5,867 bases of DNA. Origin: G039029935 sp039029935 (GTDB lineage Bacteria; Chloroflexota; Anaerolineae; Caldilineales; Caldilineaceae). Position numbers and translations under genes: made by a program. A model generated the notes under the pieces. It was not told the origin of the DNA, made no database searches, and saw only the letters and a list, made by a program, of their open reading frames with translations. Positions within the stretch are counted from its first letter, which is position 1; every line of letters begins with the position of its first letter. The stretch covers positions 1-5,867 of the forward strand of contig JBCCFC010000900.1 in NCBI GenBank assembly GCA_039029935.1, written 5' to 3'. Positions 5,854 through 5,867 of this stretch are shown piece by piece.

Positions 5854-5867
5854 ATGGTATTGTGAAT

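Noticed and set aside
5854..5865. Start of a gene overlapping the end of rplS (ATG at 5854)
   Set aside because: The frame closes at a TGA after three codons, and the window ends two bases later.

Overview
The window is bacterial chromosomal DNA of moderate GC content. It carries a core gene, ribosomal protein L19, beside lipoprotein and transporter genes. A free-living bacterium is clear, but the lineage is not. The L19 sequence and the DUF2807-type lipoprotein would fit Chloroflexota or a neighbouring phylum; that is an impression, not a demonstrated placement. No insertion sequence, phage gene, tRNA, rRNA or CRISPR array is visible.

Layout. Positions 1-3921 hold two tandem, closely related P-type ATPases on the minus strand. 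The promoter-proximal copy (1873-3921) is complete at 682 residues. The second copy starts 15 bases after it and runs off the left edge after 619 residues. Both have intact catalytic motifs (TGES, DKTGTLT, the SHP motif of P1B pumps, GDGIND) and no N-terminal metal-binding domain. Both lack the CPC/SPC/TPC motif that heavy-metal pumps use in the membrane; a His-Pro-x-x-Arg stretch lies near that place. The transported substrate is therefore unknown.

Positions 3985-4033 form a very strong bidirectional hairpin terminator that closes the transcription unit to its right. Positions 4061-4156 carry two abutting arrays of different 8-bp tandem repeats. Next is a minus-strand gene (4197-4985) for a secreted lipoprotein of the DUF2807 'head GIN' type, with eight S/T-G-S-G turns, six of them spaced exactly 20 residues apart.

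The 505-bp gap 4986-5490 separates this gene from rplS (5491-5853, plus strand). It holds two candidate rplS promoters, a long imperfect inverted repeat, an 11-bp direct repeat over the proximal promoter, a double hairpin at the predicted transcript start, and a terminator-like hairpin just before the rplS ribosome binding site. This is an elaborate, probably regulatory leader.

The ATPases and the lipoprotein may both concern the cell envelope, but the terminator separates them and nothing in the sequence ties their functions together. rplS is divergently transcribed and belongs to translation. The most unusual items are the paired ATPases without a CPC motif, the octamer arrays, and the structured rplS upstream region.
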